Positions 6,088 to 7,694 of a stretch of 7,694 nt of DNA are shown one piece after another. How positions within the stretch are numbered: the stretch's first letter is position 1; each line of letters opens with the position of its first letter. The stretch is from Omnitrophica WOR_2 bacterium RIFCSPLOWO2_12_FULL_51_24 (GTDB lineage Bacteria; Omnitrophota; Gorgyraeia; Pluralincolimonadales; Pluralincolimonadaceae). The stretch spans positions 1-7,694 of the forward strand of contig MHHC01000012.1 of assembly GCA_001805885.1 (NCBI GenBank), given 5' to 3'. Position numbers and translations under genes: made by a program. The notes under the pieces were generated by a model, which saw only the letters and a list, made by a program, of their open reading frames with translations, did not search any database and had not been told where the DNA came from.

Positions 6088-6893
6088 AGATCAACAAATT
6101 CATCGTGTTTGGGTCGCTGATAGTCGGGACAATGTGCGTCTCAGCTATTTTCGCTCCGGCGATCAGCAAATATGATCCGGCCGGCGTGAATCTGGAAAAT
6201 GCGTTAATGCCGCCTTCACCCGCGCATATCATGGGGACCGATTCTCTCGGCCGTGATCTCTTCACGAGGATGATTTACGGCGGGAGGGTATCTCTCTCGG
6301 TCGGTTTTGTCGCGGTCGGGATAGCGGTCGTGATCGGCCTGGTCCTTGGTTCTCTGGCCGGTTACTACGGCGGTTGGATAGACAGCGTGATCTGCCGGTT
6401 TATCGATATAATGCTCTGTTTTCCCGCATTTTTCCTGATGCTCTCGGTCATAGCGATGGTGGGGCCGAATATCTTTAATGTCATGGTCGTCATAGGGCTG
6501 ACCAGCTGGACGGGAGTGGCGCGCCTGATCCGTGCCGAGATCTTAAGTTTAAAGGAACGCGAATTCGTCGAAGCGGCGCGGGCTACCGGGGCAAGCGATT
6601 TCAGGATCATAGTCCGCCATCTGATCCCCAACGGCATCGGCCCTGTCCTGGTCAGCGTGGTGTTGGGCATCGCGGGCGCTATCCTCGTTGAGGCGGCGTT
6701 GAGTTTCCTCGGCCTCGGCGTCCAGCCGCCGACGGCGAGCTGGGGCAATATACTTACCGAAGCGAAATCGACCTTGGGCATCGCGTGGTGGATCACGGTA
6801 TTTCCCGGATTGGCGATCCTGGTCACGGTATTGGGATATAATCTGTTAGGAGAGGGGTTGCGCGAACGCTTCAACCCCCATAGAAAAGGATGA
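6084..6893 (+). CDS. dppC: ABC transporter permease, DppC/OppC type
   Basis: This is the second channel subunit, expected to pair with the product of the gene before it. The product is 269 residues. It has a first membrane segment at about 6-27, the family motif MGTDSLGRDLFTRMIYGGRVSL at 50-71, further membrane segments at about 72-95, 108-126, 128-145, 187-210 and 235-255, and the ATPase-contact loop ILSLKEREFVEAARATGAS at 153-171 followed by RHLIPN. The ending GEGLRERFNPHRKG is typical of the family, so the gene is complete. It is shorter than the roughly 300 residues of E. coli DppC because little precedes the first membrane segment. Start and stop codons overlap neighbouring genes by four bases (ATGA) on both sides, consistent with one translationally coupled operon. 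Confidence 0.94.
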   Translation: MKINKFIVFGSLIVGTMCVSAIFAPAISKYDPAGVNLENALMPPSPAHIMGTDSLGRDLFTRMIYGGRVSLSVGFVAVGIAVVIGLVLGSLAGYYGGWIDSVICRFIDIMLCFPAFFLMLSVIAMVGPNIFNVMVVIGLTSWTGVARLIRAEILSLKEREFVEAARATGASDFRIIVRHLIPNGIGPVLVSVVLGIAGAILVEAALSFLGLGVQPPTASWGNILTEAKSTLGIAWWITVFPGLAILVTVLGYNLLGEGLRERFNPHRKG

Positions 6894-7690
6894 AGGACGA
6901 GCCGCTTTTAGAGATAAAGGATCTTCACGTCGATTTCAGGCAGGACGGAAAGACCGTAGAGGCCGTCAGGGGCGCGGACCTTAAAGTTCTCGAGGGCGAG
7001 ATACTCGGCTTAGTAGGCGAATCGGGTTCCGGAAAATCCGTGACCGCGCTTTCCGTGACAAGGCTACTTCCTGCATCGGCGGAGATAGAGAGGGGCGAGA
7101 TACTATTCGATGGCAGGGAGATCCTGAAATTATCCGAAGAACAACTCCGGAGAATAAGGGGAGCGCAAATCTCCTACGTATTTCAGGATCCCGCGACTTC
7201 CCTCAACCCGGTTTTTACTATAGGCGAGCAATTGATAGAGACGATACGGCTCCATCATGGATCGAAGCAGGGCGACGCGTTCGATATCGCTGTCGATCTG
7301 CTAAAGGATGTCGGGATGCCTTCGTCAAAAGAGATGATGTTCTCTTATCCGCATCAACTGTCAGGAGGCATGAAGCAGAGGGTGATGATAGCTATGGCGG
7401 TATCGTGCAAACCAAAGCTTCTGATCGCGGACGAGCCGACGACCGCGCTCGATGTGACTATCCAGGCGCAGATCCTCGAACTTCTCGAAAAACTGAGGGA
7501 GGAGCTTAATCTCACAGTCCTTCTGATAACCCACGATCTTTCAATAGTAGCGCAGGTCGCGGCGAAGACCGCAGTCATGCAGGAAGGAAAGATCGTCGAA
7601 TACGGCGATACTGACCTTATATACAGGAAGCCGTCGCATCCTTATACGAAAAAACTCATAGATTGCATACCTAAAATGAGCCGGAGATAG
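6890..7690 (+). CDS. dppD: ABC transporter ATPase, DppD/OppD type, with short C-terminus
   Basis: This cytosolic subunit hydrolyses ATP to drive import through the DppB/C-type channel. The product is 266 residues. Intact motifs are Walker A GESGSGKS at 43-50, Q-loop Gln99 in YVFQDPATSLNP, signature LSGGMKQR at 157-164, Walker B LLIADEP at 177-183 with Glu182, D-loop ALD, and switch His215 in ITHD. The family marker HPYTKKL is at 250-256. The protein stops ten residues later at KMSRR, whereas DppD/OppD proteins usually run to about 320-330 residues with a proline- and cysteine-rich oligo_HPY tail. The tail is therefore missing, though the catalytic core is complete. The start overlaps the preceding gene by four bases, with AAAAGG immediately before the ATG. 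The choice of Dpp over Opp is by resemblance only. Confidence 0.93.
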   Translation: MKDEPLLEIKDLHVDFRQDGKTVEAVRGADLKVLEGEILGLVGESGSGKSVTALSVTRLLPASAEIERGEILFDGREILKLSEEQLRRIRGAQISYVFQDPATSLNPVFTIGEQLIETIRLHHGSKQGDAFDIAVDLLKDVGMPSSKEMMFSYPHQLSGGMKQRVMIAMAVSCKPKLLIADEPTTALDVTIQAQILELLEKLREELNLTVLLITHDLSIVAQVAAKTAVMQEGKIVEYGDTDLIYRKPSHPYTKKLIDCIPKMSRR

Positions 7691-7691
7691 A

Positions 7692-7694
7692 ATG
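7692..7694 (+). CDS. Start codon of a following gene, probably the second transporter ATPase (DppF/OppF type)
   Basis: An ATG occupies the last three bases of the window, one base after the preceding stop and five bases after a GGAG (7683-7686). In transporters of this type the second ATPase normally follows here. Nothing of the protein itself is visible, so the identity is inferred from gene order alone. Confidence 0.35.

Overview
This window reads as a single-strand, tightly packed block of bacterial chromosome. All supported genes are on the + strand. It begins with the last 37 codons of an unrecognised gene. A glycolytic cluster follows: glyceraldehyde-3-phosphate dehydrogenase, phosphoglycerate kinase and triosephosphate isomerase, then secG. 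The rest is an ABC peptide/nickel-type importer: solute-binding protein, two permeases and one ATPase. A further start codon sits in the last three bases, where the second ATPase would be expected.

Organism: the gap-pgk-tpiA-secG order occurs in several bacterial phyla. The DNA is of moderate GC content and uses many AUA (Ile) and AGG/AGA (Arg) codons. The SecG and Sec-type signal peptide point to a bacterium. The overall style resembles uncultivated Omnitrophota/PVC-like genomes, but this is only an impression; a phylogeny of the GAPDH or PGK protein would be needed.

Layout: 2-115 upstream gene tail; 142-1194 gap; 1198-2379 pgk; 2381-3139 tpiA; a 33-base gap holding a perfect 9-bp hairpin and the secG ribosome binding site; 3173-3478 secG; 3494-5113 binding protein; 5107-6087, 6084-6893 and 6890-7690 transporter genes that overlap each other by 4-7 bases. 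There is no gene-free stretch longer than about 35 bases, and no tRNA, rRNA, CRISPR array or insertion sequence was seen.

The first three enzymes carry out consecutive or adjoining steps of lower glycolysis/gluconeogenesis. SecG is a subunit of the protein export channel, and the transporter imports peptides or similar small solutes with an exported binding protein. Most of the window is ordinary housekeeping DNA. The one really odd place is the 5' end of the binding-protein gene. A textbook intrinsic-terminator hairpin with a run of eight T (3500-3534) lies inside the coding sequence six bases after the A of the start codon. A second, 14-bp perfect inverted repeat (3548-3585) follows directly. 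Together they encode nearly the whole signal peptide. This could be a translation-controlled attenuator, a palindromic element that became coding, or both.
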